From: Akkermansiaceae bacterium | GTDB lineage: Bacteria > Verrucomicrobiota > Verrucomicrobiia > Verrucomicrobiales > DEV007 | NCBI GenBank assembly: GCA_024233085.1 | Contig: JACKQC010000028.1 | Span: forward strand, 1 to 44,840 | DNA: 44,840 bases | Direction of reading: 5' to 3' | Part shown: positions 8,354-17,122 of the stretch, piece by piece | Numbering within the stretch: position 1 is the stretch's first letter | Layout of the letters: the number at the start of each line of letters is the position of its first letter | Program-made: the position numbers and the translations under genes | The notes under the pieces: model-generated | Told to the model about the DNA's origin: nothing | The model's database searches: none | What the model saw: only the letters and a program-made list of their open reading frames with translations

Positions 8354-9379
8354 TCACCGTTTCGCCAGGCTGCTGTGGTGTTCGTAATACTTGCCGGTCG
8401 GCACGACGATATCTTTTCCGGGGTGTAAGACCGTGCTGCCGTTCATTTTGTTCAATCTTTGCAGTTCCAGCTCCGTGGTGAAGAAATCGCGGGCCAGCGA
8501 GTAGAGCGTGTCGCCGCGCTCGATGGTGTAGAGGCCGTAGGTTTCGTCGGAACGAAGCAGGGTGCCGTCGGCCAATTCGGTCTTCGGCGCGCCGGCATCG
8601 GGTTTCGGCGCCTGCTGCGCGGGCGTGGAAGGCTTCGACGGCGCGGGCGTGGCTTTGGCGATTTCAGTCTTCGGGGCGGGCTCGCCACCGGGGAGCTTGA
8701 GTTTCTGGCTGATGTTGATGCGATCGGATTTGAGGCCGTTGGTGCTTTTCAGGGCGGCCACGGAGATGTTGTGTTTCCGCGCGATGCTGGAGAGGGTGTC
8801 TCCCTGTCGAACGGTGTAGGTGCCGGGCGTGGAAGGCGTCGCGGGTTTCGGGGCGGACGGCGCGGGATCGGCCTTGGGCTTTACGGCGGGGGCGGGCTTC
8901 ACCGGCGCCGTGGTCTTGGTGGCCTCAGCGAGCATTTTCTCCGGCTCGGCCGGCGCTTCGGGCGGAAGGACTGGAATGATCAATTCGTCGCCGATGTAAA
9001 TCTGCTGCCCTTCTTTGAGCCCATTGGCGGCCATCAAATCTTCGCGAACCACGTCGTGTCGGCGGGCGATCTCGCTGATGGTGTCGCCCTCCTTGATGAC
9101 ATAGGTGCGTTGAGGCTGCGCGGCGGGCTTGGCGGGAGTCGAGACAATCGGCTTTGTCGGCGAAGCCGGGGTGGGAGCCACCTCCGGCGCGACAGGATTC
9201 GAATCGGCGGCGCCCAACTGCTCTTCCAAAGCGTTTTCCAGGAACTTCACGCGACTTTCGAGAGCGGCAATCTTGTCGTTGAGGCTTTTGATGACTTCCG
9301 TCTCGGGGGCGGCTTGGGCCTGCGCGGCCAGTCCACCGGAGAGGGCGAGGGGAGTCAGGAAGAGAGCGAGTCGATTCAT
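8354..9379 (-). CDS. Exported protein with three LysM peptidoglycan-binding domains (341 aa)
   Basis: A secreted or periplasmic protein that should bind peptidoglycan. It has a signal peptide (1-23, ending AQAA), a heptad-like coiled-coil segment (about 25-57, VIKSLNDKIAALESRVKF), then three LysM modules at about 92-136, 187-230 and 283-327. Each has the typical pattern Y-I/V-x-GDT-x-x-x-IA and a final LxxP or IVVP. Pro/Ala/Lys linkers separate the modules. There is no NlpC/P60, M23 or amidase domain, so it is a binding or scaffolding protein rather than a hydrolase. The gene is monocistronic: an AT-rich leader lies upstream and a strong terminator downstream. Confidence 0.92.
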   Translation of the reverse strand: MNRLALFLTPLALSGGLAAQAQAAPETEVIKSLNDKIAALESRVKFLENALEEQLGAADSNPVAPEVAPTPASPTKPIVSTPAKPAAQPQRTYVIKEGDTISEIARRHDVVREDLMAANGLKEGQQIYIGDELIIPVLPPEAPAEPEKMLAEATKTTAPVKPAPAVKPKADPAPSAPKPATPSTPGTYTVRQGDTLSSIARKHNISVAALKSTNGLKSDRINISQKLKLPGGEPAPKTEIAKATPAPSKPSTPAQQAPKPDAGAPKTELADGTLLRSDETYGLYTIERGDTLYSLARDFFTTELELQRLNKMNGSTVLHPGKDIVVPTGKYYEHHSSLAKR

Positions 9380-9693
9380 GGCGGAGAAATTAAAATTTAT
9401 TGAAGATTATCACAAGAAAAATTTTAGGAAATCTTAACAAAAATTTTATGGAAATTATGTTAAAGGGAGAAAATGCCATAATACGGAAGATTCAAACGTT
9501 TTTTGTTTCCGGAGAGACGAAATCGTTCAATGGAAATGCCCTTTTTCTTGTGGGGTGGCAGAAATCGAAGGTGCCGGTCGACGAAATCCGGGGAGCGAAC
9601 CCCCGGATCACGGGTTCGGCGGGCTGGGCCCGGTAGCATCTCCACGGTCGGAAATGAGGCCCCCTCCCCGGGGAGCCGCGCCACGAGGCGCTC
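9380..9693. promoter_or_regulatory. AT-rich leader of the LysM gene plus gene-free spacer
   Basis: No gene is seen here. The first 120 bases (9380-9500) are strikingly A/T-rich in an otherwise GC-rich region and form the upstream region of the minus-strand LysM gene. On the minus strand TTGTGA and TAATTT spaced by 17 bases could be a -35/-10 pair, but this is weak. Further along, TCCGGGG and CCCCGGA (9587-9607) form a 7-bp hairpin without a T-tract, 87 bp beyond the stop of the isomerase gene. Confidence 0.4.
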
Positions 9694-10542
9694 TCAGCAG
9701 TGTCGGAGGTAGGCGGCGGCGATTTGTTTCAGGAAGTGATCCTGATCCATCGCCCACCAGCGTTCGGAAAAAATCTCCACCTCATGAAAGCCGCGGAAAC
9801 CGGCCGATTCCACCAGGCGACGGAGTCGAGGCAGGTCGATGACGCCCTCGCCCATGAGGCCGCGGTCGTTGAGCAAATCGGTGGTCGGCGAGAGCCAATC
9901 GCAAACGTGAAAGGCGAAAAGGCGGTCGCGATCTGCGGCGCGACGGACCTGTGTTTCGAGTTGATCGTCCCACCAGACGTGATAGACATCGACCGCGATG
10001 CCGACGAGCGGATGGTTCAGGGCTTCGCAGGCGGCATTGGCCTGGGCCATGGTGTTGATGGCGGAGCGCTCGGCGGCATACATCGGATGGAGGGGTTCGA
10101 TGGCCAATTTCACCCCGGCCGCCTCGGCGTCGGGAAGGACGGCGGCGATGCCGTCGAGGATCTGTCCGCGTGAAACTTCGAGCGACTGGCCCGGCGCCGC
10201 GCCGCAGACCAGCACCACCAGGGGGGCGCCGATGGAGGCGGCCTGCTCGATCGCGAGCCGGTTGTCGTCGATGGCGAAGCGCCGTTCTCTTTCCGTGCGG
10301 GCGGGAAAGAATCCGCCACGGCACAGGGACACCGTTTTCAACCCCGTGTTTCGGATCGTTTCTCCAATGTCGGCCGCGTCGCGGTCTTTCAGCGCGTCGC
10401 GCCACACCGTGATGCCCGCGACGCCGGCGGCGGCGTATTTTTCGATCGCCTCCTCGATCGGCCAGGGCTTGGTGGTGATGGTGTGGATGCAGAGCCGGGA
10501 CAAATCGCTCAAAGGCTCGGCGGCATCGGCGGTCTCGGTCAT
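9694..10542 (-). CDS. Sugar phosphate isomerase/epimerase-like TIM-barrel protein (282 aa)
   Basis: Member of the xylose isomerase-like / AP endonuclease 2 TIM-barrel superfamily (IolE, hydroxypyruvate isomerase and related sugar epimerases). Features include the opening strand LCIHTITTKPWPIEEAIEKY, IEPLHPMYAAERS with the metal-ligand Glu, a second metal site in VGIAVDVYHVWWD, FAFHVCDW with its His, and a final VEIFSE carrying the last Glu. The cytosolic enzyme probably acts on a sugar or sugar acid; the exact substrate is not readable. The ATG at 10542 is chosen over an in-frame GTG at 10569 that would overlap the upstream glycosyltransferase. Only 7 bp separate the two genes, suggesting co-transcription. 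Confidence 0.88.
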   Translation of the reverse strand: MTETADAAEPLSDLSRLCIHTITTKPWPIEEAIEKYAAAGVAGITVWRDALKDRDAADIGETIRNTGLKTVSLCRGGFFPARTERERRFAIDDNRLAIEQAASIGAPLVVLVCGAAPGQSLEVSRGQILDGIAAVLPDAEAAGVKLAIEPLHPMYAAERSAINTMAQANAACEALNHPLVGIAVDVYHVWWDDQLETQVRRAADRDRLFAFHVCDWLSPTTDLLNDRGLMGEGVIDLPRLRRLVESAGFRGFHEVEIFSERWWAMDQDHFLKQIAAAYLRHC

Positions 10543-10549
10543 GGAATCG

Positions 10550-11698
10550 TTATCTTGGCCGAGGCGCACCGTTGTGGCAACCGGGGATCGGTTCGATCCC
10601 GATCCAAGCCAGCCATTCCTCGAGGGCTTCCTTTCGCCGGGCGCTGGCTATTTCGTGATCGAACCCCATCGAATCGCCAATCGGCCCCTCGGCGCGGGCG
10701 GCGACCCAATCCGCGATGGCGTCGGTTTGGTCCGGTAAGAACGCGGCGGCTTTCCCCTCGCGAACGCGGGCCGCGACGGCGTCGTTTTCCGGCCCGATCC
10801 AGAGCAGGGGGCGATCGACGCGGAGCAGCAGGGCCAGTTTGCTCGGCCAGAGCATTCCGGCGGTCTCGGGGCGCTGGGTGGCGACGACGACCGAGGCGCC
10901 GAGCAGTTCCGGAAGCAGATCGGCGTCGCTTCGATGCGGTCTGAACCGGCAGCGCGTCAATTCGAGCCGTGCCGCCTCGCGCCGCGCCGGCTCGAATTGG
11001 GCGCCGCCTCCCTGAAAGACCAGCGTGGGCGCCTCGGCGCCAAAGCGTTCTTCGAGTCGGTGCTGGGCTTCGAGGAGGCATTTCCATTCGTGGACGCGAC
11101 CGAGATTGCCGGAGTAGAGCCAAGTCTTCCCGGGTGGTTCGGATGGGAATTCCGGCGACGAAGACCCGAGGTGTTCGGGAAGAGGCCAGGGAAGCTGGGA
11201 ATGAAGGGGGATCCCTTCGGTGGAAGGCTCGAGGCGTCGAACCATGGCCGCGTCGAGGGCGATAATCCGTTCGCAGCGGCGGCGGGCGATTCGGTTCAGC
11301 TTTCCCGTCAGGCGGACGAGCGGGTGACCCGCTTTCATCAGGCCGATCGCGATGGGGATTTCGGGATACAGGTCCATGGCCCAGAGAATGAAGCGCGTCC
11401 CATGGCGTCCGGCGACCAGGCCGGCGATCGCGGGCAGGAGAGGAGGCGAGGTGGTGGCCACGATCAGATCGGGACGTTTCCGGAAGACGCCGCCCGCCAG
11501 GATGCCCAGCATTCTGGCGAGTTCGCCGAGGGCGCGGGAGGCGAGCCCGGTTTGCCGGCGGTCGCGGTAGCCCGATCGATTGCCCAAAAAGCTCACCTCA
11601 TGTCCGGCGGCGGCCAGGGCCCCCGCCAGATCCGCGATCAATCGGCTCGCCGGAGCGTCGCTCGGGGGGACGTAGGCATTGAGAAATAGGATCCGCAT
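10550..11698 (-). CDS. Glycosyltransferase family 4-like protein (382 aa)
   Basis: A GT-B fold glycosyltransferase, likely acting at the cytoplasmic face of the membrane in polysaccharide or glycolipid assembly. The N-terminal acceptor domain starts MRILFLNAYVPPSDAPASR and has the GHEVSFLGNR strand typical of GT4 enzymes such as WbuB-like fucosaminyltransferases. A hydrophobic region (ATTSPPLLPAIAGLVA) may touch the membrane. The C-terminal donor domain begins near KTWLYSGNLGRVHEW and contains LLPELLGASVVVATQRPETAGMLWPSKL, where Pro-Ser-Lys replaces the usual P-x-K of the nucleotide-sugar site. The usual E-x7-E pair is not obvious. The isomerase follows directly. Confidence 0.82.
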   Translation of the reverse strand: MRILFLNAYVPPSDAPASRLIADLAGALAAAGHEVSFLGNRSGYRDRRQTGLASRALGELARMLGILAGGVFRKRPDLIVATTSPPLLPAIAGLVAGRHGTRFILWAMDLYPEIPIAIGLMKAGHPLVRLTGKLNRIARRRCERIIALDAAMVRRLEPSTEGIPLHSQLPWPLPEHLGSSSPEFPSEPPGKTWLYSGNLGRVHEWKCLLEAQHRLEERFGAEAPTLVFQGGGAQFEPARREAARLELTRCRFRPHRSDADLLPELLGASVVVATQRPETAGMLWPSKLALLLRVDRPLLWIGPENDAVAARVREGKAAAFLPDQTDAIADWVAARAEGPIGDSMGFDHEIASARRKEALEEWLAWIGIEPIPGCHNGAPRPR

Positions 11699-11756
11699 GC
11701 GAACGCAACGTTGGGAGGAACCTCTCCGTCGCAGACCGGTATCGCCGATCCGCCGG

Positions 11757-13229
11757 CTACCGGCCCTCCGCCCGCCAACGTTTCATCAGCGCGATGTTGG
11801 CCTCCAGTTCGGCCTTCGCCGCCGGGTCCTTCTTTTTTCCCTGATTCAAATACAGCGCCATGTCGCTGTCGTACATCGCTTCGGATTCCGGGAAACGACC
11901 CCGGTCGTCGCTGTCGAGTTCCCAGTTGGCGAGAAGGCTCCGCATTTCCGCGAGGCGTTCGCGCCGCGCCGGATCGGCGGCGAGGTTGTGAATCTCCCAC
12001 GGATCCGAGGCGAGATCGTACAGCTCTTCCTCGGGCCGTGTCTCGGCGAGCTGCAGGGATTGCGCCGCGTCCAGTTTTCCCACGGCGAAAAGCTCCCGCA
12101 GCACCGGCATGAAAGGCTTCGCGTCCTTGTAGCGGTTCGGTTGGAGATAGGGCCGGTTGGGGAAGTCATTGCGGATGTACTTGAAATCGCCGGCCCGCAC
12201 GCAGCGGATGCGATCGACCGTTTCGTCGCAGCGATCCCGGGCGGAAACCACGAAGTCACGCGGCCTGGCGTCGGGGCCGAACAGCGGCCGGCCCTGCATC
12301 CAGTCGGGGACGGCGATGCCGGCGAGCTGGAGCGACGCCGCGCCGAGGTCGATCAGGGCCACCAGATCGTCGCGCACCGTTCCCCCGGGCACGAGGCCCG
12401 GTCCCCACACCACGAAGGGGATGTGAATGCCCTCCTCGTAGAGGAATTGCTTGCCCCGCGCGTGGCTGATGCCGTGGTCGGTCAGGAAGAAAACGGCCGT
12501 GTTCCGCAGCAGGCCCTGTTCGCGCAGGCGCCCGAGGATGCGTCCGACTTCCACGTCGGTGTAGTTGACCGAATCGAGGTACTGCGCCCAGTCTTCCCGG
12601 ATCACGGGATGATCGGGGTAATAGGGCGGGAGTTTCACGGCGTTTGGATCGACCAGAGTCTCCAGGCCGGCCCTGACTTCTTCGTAGGATTTCTCGACAT
12701 TCCGCAGCTTTCCGCCCCGCAGCTGATACTGGGCGAAGAATGGCTGTCCCTCCGCGCGTTGGGCGGGGTCGATGCCGTCGTAGAGCGCCGATTCGTCATA
12801 GGCGAAATTGTAGTCCTGCTTGCCCTTTCGCTCGCCGCCCGCGTCCGCGATCGTCGTGAAGTAACCCGCCTCGCGCAACAGTTCCGGGATGGTTTTGACC
12901 TTCGCGGGCAGCGTGATTTTTAGCTCTCCGCGGCCGCTGCGATGATGGTGGCCGCCGACCGCGGTCTGCCACATGCTCGTGATCATTGCCGTTCGGAAAG
13001 CCGAGCAGACCGGGGCCGTGGCGTAGGCCCTGGCGAAAACGACTCCTTCCTTGGCCAGTCGATCGACGTGGGGCGTTCGCGCGAGCGGCTCGCCCTGGTA
13101 GCCAAAATGGCAGGACATGTCGTCCACCACGATCCACACGATATTCGGGGGCGGATCGGCGGCGGCGGCCCGGTCGACCGGGAAGGCGAGGGCGCACAGG
13201 GCGGAGAACAGGGAAAGCGGGTGTTTCAT
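11757..13229 (-). CDS. Secreted type I sulfatase with CSAFR active-site motif (490 aa)
   Basis: A family S1 formylglycine-dependent sulfatase, exported by an N-terminal signal peptide (1-24, ending RAAAA). The metal-binding pair is in VWIVVDDM (Asp36, Asp37). The maturation motif is CSAFR (Cys75 to Arg79), with Ala instead of the more common Pro; C-x-(P/A)-x-R is accepted within the family. FFLTDHGISHARGK carries the later Asp-His metal site. The overall pattern resembles SGSH-like heparan-N-sulfatase subfamilies, but the substrate is a guess. The ATG at 13229 is chosen because the in-frame ATG 12 bases upstream would add residues before the signal peptide. The 33-nt palindromic repeat lies right upstream. 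Confidence 0.9.
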   Translation of the reverse strand: MKHPLSLFSALCALAFPVDRAAAADPPPNIVWIVVDDMSCHFGYQGEPLARTPHVDRLAKEGVVFARAYATAPVCSAFRTAMITSMWQTAVGGHHHRSGRGELKITLPAKVKTIPELLREAGYFTTIADAGGERKGKQDYNFAYDESALYDGIDPAQRAEGQPFFAQYQLRGGKLRNVEKSYEEVRAGLETLVDPNAVKLPPYYPDHPVIREDWAQYLDSVNYTDVEVGRILGRLREQGLLRNTAVFFLTDHGISHARGKQFLYEEGIHIPFVVWGPGLVPGGTVRDDLVALIDLGAASLQLAGIAVPDWMQGRPLFGPDARPRDFVVSARDRCDETVDRIRCVRAGDFKYIRNDFPNRPYLQPNRYKDAKPFMPVLRELFAVGKLDAAQSLQLAETRPEEELYDLASDPWEIHNLAADPARRERLAEMRSLLANWELDSDDRGRFPESEAMYDSDMALYLNQGKKKDPAAKAELEANIALMKRWRAEGR

Positions 13230-13234
13230 GGGGC

Positions 13235-13275
13235 GACCCAACAGGGTTGGGTCGGCGACTCAACCCTGTTGGGTC
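13235..13275. repeat. AACAGGGTT-type palindromic repeat, copy b
   Basis: Best copy of the family: GACCCAACAGGGTTG (13235-13249) and CAACCCTGTTGGGTC (13261-13275) form a perfect 15-bp inverted repeat around an 11-nt loop. It lies between the stop of the DUF5916 gene and the start of the sulfatase gene, both on the minus strand. Confidence 0.95.
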
Positions 13276-13349
13276 ATCCTCGCCGACTTGGGCGAAAGTG
13301 TCGCGTTTCGGGGCGGGGGAGTCCACCGGGAAATCCCCGGACCGCGTTG

Positions 13350-15572
13350 TCAGAACCGGATCGACACCCCGAGCTTGAAGATGGATTCCCAGTCTCCGGT
13401 CACGAAAGAAAGCGAGCGGGAGTTTTCCTCCCGCACCAGCGACTGGTTGTAAACCGCGTAAACGAAGGAACCGGGCCGGTATTCCCACTGAAACCGGCCG
13501 TTGTAGCCGATGGTGTCGGAGAGGCTGTCGTACTGGATCAGGTGGGCCACGAACATGTCCGGGGTGAAATGCCAGCCCATCCGCGCGGCGCCGAGGTGAG
13601 TCTCGAATTCGCCGCCCGGCAGGTCGATCTGGTTAAAGTCGTAGGTCAGCCCCAGGCTCACGCGTTTCCACGGCAACACATCGAGCCGCGCGGAATACTG
13701 CGATCGTTGGCCGTCGTAGAAACCACCCTGGGTGGTGAAAAACGTCCCGCTGACCAACCGTTTCGGCGCCAGCTCGAATCCGGCGGTGACATTGCCCCAG
13801 TCGTAGTCGCCCGGCGCGATGACGACATCCTCGCCGATGGTAAAAGCGCCGTCGGGCGCGTCGAGGTTGCGGTTGTAGGTGACGAAGATCCGATCCGAAC
13901 TCGTGAACTGGATTTCCAGCGGAGTGAAGCCGTGCCAGGCGGTTTCCAGGTCGTTGGACAGGTCGGTGGTGATGGAATTGTAGTAGCCGAAGGAAAACTG
14001 CCGGATCCAGTCGCTCGACTCGGGACGGGGTTGCCAGGCCCAGCCGCTGTTGTATTGGCGAATGTCCTGGCGGGGCACGAAACCGAGCGCGGGATTGAAA
14101 TCGGCTCCGATTTCGACAAAGCGGAAGGAGAGATCGATCGTGTCGTTCGGGTAGGCGGCGTTCAGGCCCCAGGCAGGCGCCGCGGTCGAATCGCCCGTCG
14201 CCGGCTCGGTAAGGGAGCCCATCGCGAAGAGATTGGCCTGGAGCGCCTTGTCGCCGAGGAAATCGGTGGTCCGGAACTGGGCGTCGGCGCCGAGCAGGTA
14301 GTTCTCGTCCGCCGAATTCGGATCGCCCGCCGTGAAGAGAGCGCCCACCGAGGACTGCTCCAGCACGTCGCGCGACACACGGCCGACAAACAGATTTTTC
14401 TTTCCCAGCTCATCCTGCCCGGCCATCGAGGCGTCGATGAAACCGAGACTGTAAGGCCCGGTCCGCCCGGAGACTTTCCCGGCGTAGTCGATCGGGACCA
14501 CCTCACCCCCGGCGCTCAGCCCGATGCGCCGGCTGAAGTAGGGAAGGAATTCGTAGCTCTGAAGGCCGCCAAACTCGAAAACTCCGCTGTCTTCGAGAAA
14601 GAACCGGCGTTTTTCGGGAAAGAAGAGCGGGAAGCGGGTCAGGTTGATCTGGCGCTGGTCCACTTCCGTCTCGGCGAAATCCGTGTTCACGCTCAGGGCG
14701 GCGGACAGGTCGGGCGCAAGTCGGTAGCGGAGGTCGCCGCCGCCTTCGAAATCGATCTCCGCCCCGGTCCGCGTGTCTTCCTTTCGAACTCGGCCCAGCG
14801 CGTAGGGGCGAAACTCGAGCCCGAGTCCCTGCTTGAGCCCCGCCAGGCCGGTCAGGGTTCCAGCTTCGGCGACGTTACCGACACGGAATCGCGGCTCGGC
14901 CCGGGACCAGCGCCCGTCTTCGGCTTTTCGCTGGATGGTCCGCTGGATGTTGAAGCCCCACGTGGTGAGATCCGGATCGAAGGCCAGCGTCATGAAGGGA
15001 ATGGCGATTTCCACCTTCCATCCCTCGGCATCGATGGAGGCGCGGGCCGTCCAGTCGCCGTCCCAATCGTGGTTTTCGGTGACATTGTCAATGACCAGCC
15101 CGTCGCGTCGCGCGCCGTTCGGATTGACGAAGAAAACGTAGCCGTTCCGGCGGTCGTGAAAGGTGTCGAGCACGAAGATCACGTTGTCGTCGAGCCACAG
15201 CGAGCTTTCCCGTTCCATCAGCCGGGCGATGATTTTTTCCGGCTCGGAATCGTGGCACCACACGCCGAGGTAGAGATTTCGCTCGTCGTAGAGCACGCGA
15301 AACTCGGTGCGCTCCGTGGCCGGCACCCGCTGGCGGGGCTCGTATTGGGTCAGCGGACCGCCGGCCGGCGCCCGCGCCCAGACCGGATCGTCCAGCTTGC
15401 CGTCAATCACCGGGCCTTGCTCGACCTTCACCGCCGCGAGCGAGGGACGGCCGTTTCCCGTCTCCGCGGGGTCCGCGGCAATCGCCCCGGAAAAGGCGAA
15501 CGCCCCTAACAGGATCGCCGGGAGGCCCGCGGACAATCCCGACAACCGGCGGCGGCGGAGGCGCTCGGGCAT
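13350..15572 (-). CDS. DUF5916 protein: CBM9-like domain plus C-terminal beta-barrel (740 aa)
   Basis: An exported protein with a signal peptide (hydrophobic stretch ending SGAIAA). Residues about 45-235 resemble a carbohydrate-binding family 9 fold (VIDGKLDDPVW, then FRVLYDERNLYLGVWCHD). The long C-terminal part has the alternating strands and aromatic ends of an outer-membrane beta-barrel, with the DUF5916 hallmarks FPLFFPEKRRFFLE and a terminal strand ending in Phe (FKLGVSIRF). The family occurs in Bacteroidota and relatives, often near carbohydrate or peptide degradation genes; its biochemical role is not established. The ATG at 15572 sits 8 bp after the stop of the upstream gene, implying an operon. 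Confidence 0.85.
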   Translation of the reverse strand: MPERLRRRRLSGLSAGLPAILLGAFAFSGAIAADPAETGNGRPSLAAVKVEQGPVIDGKLDDPVWARAPAGGPLTQYEPRQRVPATERTEFRVLYDERNLYLGVWCHDSEPEKIIARLMERESSLWLDDNVIFVLDTFHDRRNGYVFFVNPNGARRDGLVIDNVTENHDWDGDWTARASIDAEGWKVEIAIPFMTLAFDPDLTTWGFNIQRTIQRKAEDGRWSRAEPRFRVGNVAEAGTLTGLAGLKQGLGLEFRPYALGRVRKEDTRTGAEIDFEGGGDLRYRLAPDLSAALSVNTDFAETEVDQRQINLTRFPLFFPEKRRFFLEDSGVFEFGGLQSYEFLPYFSRRIGLSAGGEVVPIDYAGKVSGRTGPYSLGFIDASMAGQDELGKKNLFVGRVSRDVLEQSSVGALFTAGDPNSADENYLLGADAQFRTTDFLGDKALQANLFAMGSLTEPATGDSTAAPAWGLNAAYPNDTIDLSFRFVEIGADFNPALGFVPRQDIRQYNSGWAWQPRPESSDWIRQFSFGYYNSITTDLSNDLETAWHGFTPLEIQFTSSDRIFVTYNRNLDAPDGAFTIGEDVVIAPGDYDWGNVTAGFELAPKRLVSGTFFTTQGGFYDGQRSQYSARLDVLPWKRVSLGLTYDFNQIDLPGGEFETHLGAARMGWHFTPDMFVAHLIQYDSLSDTIGYNGRFQWEYRPGSFVYAVYNQSLVREENSRSLSFVTGDWESIFKLGVSIRF

Positions 15573-15580
15573 CGCGCTTT

Positions 15581-16627
15581 TCAGCCGCCCAGCACGTTGG
15601 GATTGAAATAACGCTCCAGCAGAACCCGGCTGCAAAGCCGCACCTTTTCCTTGTCCGCGATTCGCGGGACGAGCCGGTGGTAGGCGTATAGCATCTTGAA
15701 CAGGTGACCGAAGGCGATCCAGTAGCCGTTGGGGTTGGTGTCGAAATCCCACATCCGGTTCCAGAGGCGGCGGTTTTCCTCGCTCTCCCAGAATTCCTCA
15801 CTGACGATGCTTTCCAGCGAGGGATGGGATTCCTCGATCGGATGTTGGGCGGGGTCGAACTCGGGAACCGGCTCCCCGACATGCGCCCGGTGCCCCGGAT
15901 GCCCGGCGCGGGACAGGTCGGTGTAGCCCAGTTCGTCCAAAGTCAGCAGCGCGTCGGAATGGGTCGTCATGTGGGTGAAATTTGGCCGCGTCACCTTCGG
16001 ACGCCCGAGCAACGGCTCGAAACGCGCCATGTTGTCGAAAAGACTCTCGACCATCGCCTGGGAATCGGAGTAGGGGCCCGGGGTGGCCGGTTTTTGGGGC
16101 TTCTTTTTCGCGATCTGGGCGGTGTGGCCGCACAGTTTGCCGATCAGGGTCGGCTGCGCCAGATGCGGCGCGTCACGCAAAGCGCGAAGCGCCAGAGCGG
16201 TGTAAATCACGGCGTGTCCGTGGGCGCGCAGCCCGCCCTCGACGGCGGGGGCGAGAGCGGCGGGGATTTTTTCGATCAAAGCCTCGTCCGGAGTCTCTTC
16301 GGGAAGGGGCTCGAACTGCGCCGGCGTCACGATCTCGATCAGATTGTCGATCTGCGACTTGATTGCCGCGACGACGTCCGCGCCGAGTTTGTTTTCCCTG
16401 CAAAGATAGTAGCCGGACAGCACGGCCGCGCCGAGGTGGGCGGGAAACCAGCCATCCGATCGAGCCATACCGGTGAGCCCCTTGGCGAGGTAGGATTCGT
16501 CCAGAACGGGCGCGCTGGCGGCGGAGGGGGTGTTTTCCGCCCCCTGGACGGAATCGGCAAAGGCCCCGCGGAGCCCCAGTCCCCCGAGGAGACCGGTGGA
16601 AAGCCTGACAAATTCATGGCGATTCAT
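15581..16627 (-). CDS. Exported protein of unknown function (348 aa)
   Basis: I do not recognise the family. The N-terminus (MNRHEFVRLSTGLLGGLGLRGAFA) looks like a Sec signal peptide or a Tat-like leader without the twin Arg. The mature part is mainly helical, with a His/Tyr-rich helix (HGHAVIYTALALRAL), a segment with THMTTHSDALLTLDELGY and a C-terminal tryptophan-rich section (WNRMWDFDTNPNGYW). A helical bundle or alpha/alpha barrel is possible. It is followed after 8 bp by the DUF5916 gene, so the two products may work together in the envelope. Its start is 71 bp from the displaced tRNA fragment that marks the left end of the integrated element. Confidence 0.7.
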   Translation of the reverse strand: MNRHEFVRLSTGLLGGLGLRGAFADSVQGAENTPSAASAPVLDESYLAKGLTGMARSDGWFPAHLGAAVLSGYYLCRENKLGADVVAAIKSQIDNLIEIVTPAQFEPLPEETPDEALIEKIPAALAPAVEGGLRAHGHAVIYTALALRALRDAPHLAQPTLIGKLCGHTAQIAKKKPQKPATPGPYSDSQAMVESLFDNMARFEPLLGRPKVTRPNFTHMTTHSDALLTLDELGYTDLSRAGHPGHRAHVGEPVPEFDPAQHPIEESHPSLESIVSEEFWESEENRRLWNRMWDFDTNPNGYWIAFGHLFKMLYAYHRLVPRIADKEKVRLCSRVLLERYFNPNVLGG

Positions 16628-16698
16628 GCCACCAGTCTAGGGTCGTCGCCCGCCTGGCGGCAAGATTTTCCTGGGTTCGGAAAATGCCCTTTGGCAAT

Positions 16699-16743
16699 GG
16701 TGGGCCCGGTGGGATTCGAACCCACGGCCAAGGGATTATGAGT
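16699..16743. repeat. Left attachment-site repeat (displaced tRNA-Ile2 3' fragment)
   Basis: These 45 bp are identical to 30461-30505. They contain the T-arm, variable loop and 3' half of the anticodon arm of the tRNA on the minus strand, then diverge (TTGGCT here, CCCCTG in the intact gene). This is a non-functional tRNA fragment. Confidence 0.95.
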
Positions 16744-16857
16744 TTGGCTAAGTGGCTGTGGTTAAACTATTTGCGTGCACTATTTTTCCGTAAAATGCCC
16801 AAAGTTGCAAGCACTGAATTTTGCCTTTGGGTCGGTTTGGGCACGTTTGGGCCCTGA

Positions 16858-16879
16858 GTTTGTCGGAATTTGTCGGAAG
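16858..16879. repeat. TTTGTCGGA doublet near the left end
   Basis: Two tandem TTTGTCGGA-like units lie about 115 bp inside the left attachment repeat. A near-identical doublet, in the same orientation, lies at 30379-30401 about 60 bp inside the right repeat. These may be recombinase arm sites or leftovers of duplicated end sequence. Confidence 0.6.
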
Positions 16880-16918
16880 GCTCCGGCCCCCTTCCGCGTT
16901 GACATGGCAGCCTCGGGC

Positions 16919-17119
16919 ATGAACGAGCAAACTTCTTCGTTGCGCAACGAACTGGAACTGGTCACCGAGGCCGAACTTACCAAGCACCTCAAGGTCTGCC
17001 GCCGGCAGCTCTACTCTTGGCGGGTCCGAGGATTCATCCCCTACTTCAAGATCGGGAGAGCGGTCCGGTTCCGGGTGGCCGACGTGGCGGAGGCGCTGGA
17101 ACGCATGAGGATTGAGTGA
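16919..17119 (+). CDS. Xis/AlpA-like helix-turn-helix protein (66 aa)
   Basis: A small DNA-binding protein of the HTH_17 (excisionase / AlpA / MerR-like) type. The pattern LVTEAELTKHLKVCRRQLYSW, then GFIPYFKIGRAVRFRVADV, is the usual winged-helix layout: recognition helix, wing with GR-x-VRF, and the last helix of the motif (VAEALERMR). Such proteins act as directionality factors for integrases or as transcription activators. An in-frame ATG at 16904 would add five residues. It is the only plus-strand gene of the element, lies next to the left attachment repeat, and converges on the defence operon with 3 bp between stops. An integrase would normally sit nearby but is missing. Confidence 0.75.
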   Translation: MNEQTSSLRNELELVTEAELTKHLKVCRRQLYSWRVRGFIPYFKIGRAVRFRVADVAEALERMRIE

Positions 17120-17122
17120 CAT

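Noticed and set aside
16699..16743. Second tRNA gene at the left end
   Set aside because: Only the 3' half matches; there is no D-arm or 5' acceptor strand, so it is a displaced fragment.
16919..17119. Integrase reading of the small HTH gene
   Set aside because: At 66 aa it holds only a winged-helix Xis/AlpA-like fold, without the R-H-R-Y catalytic residues.
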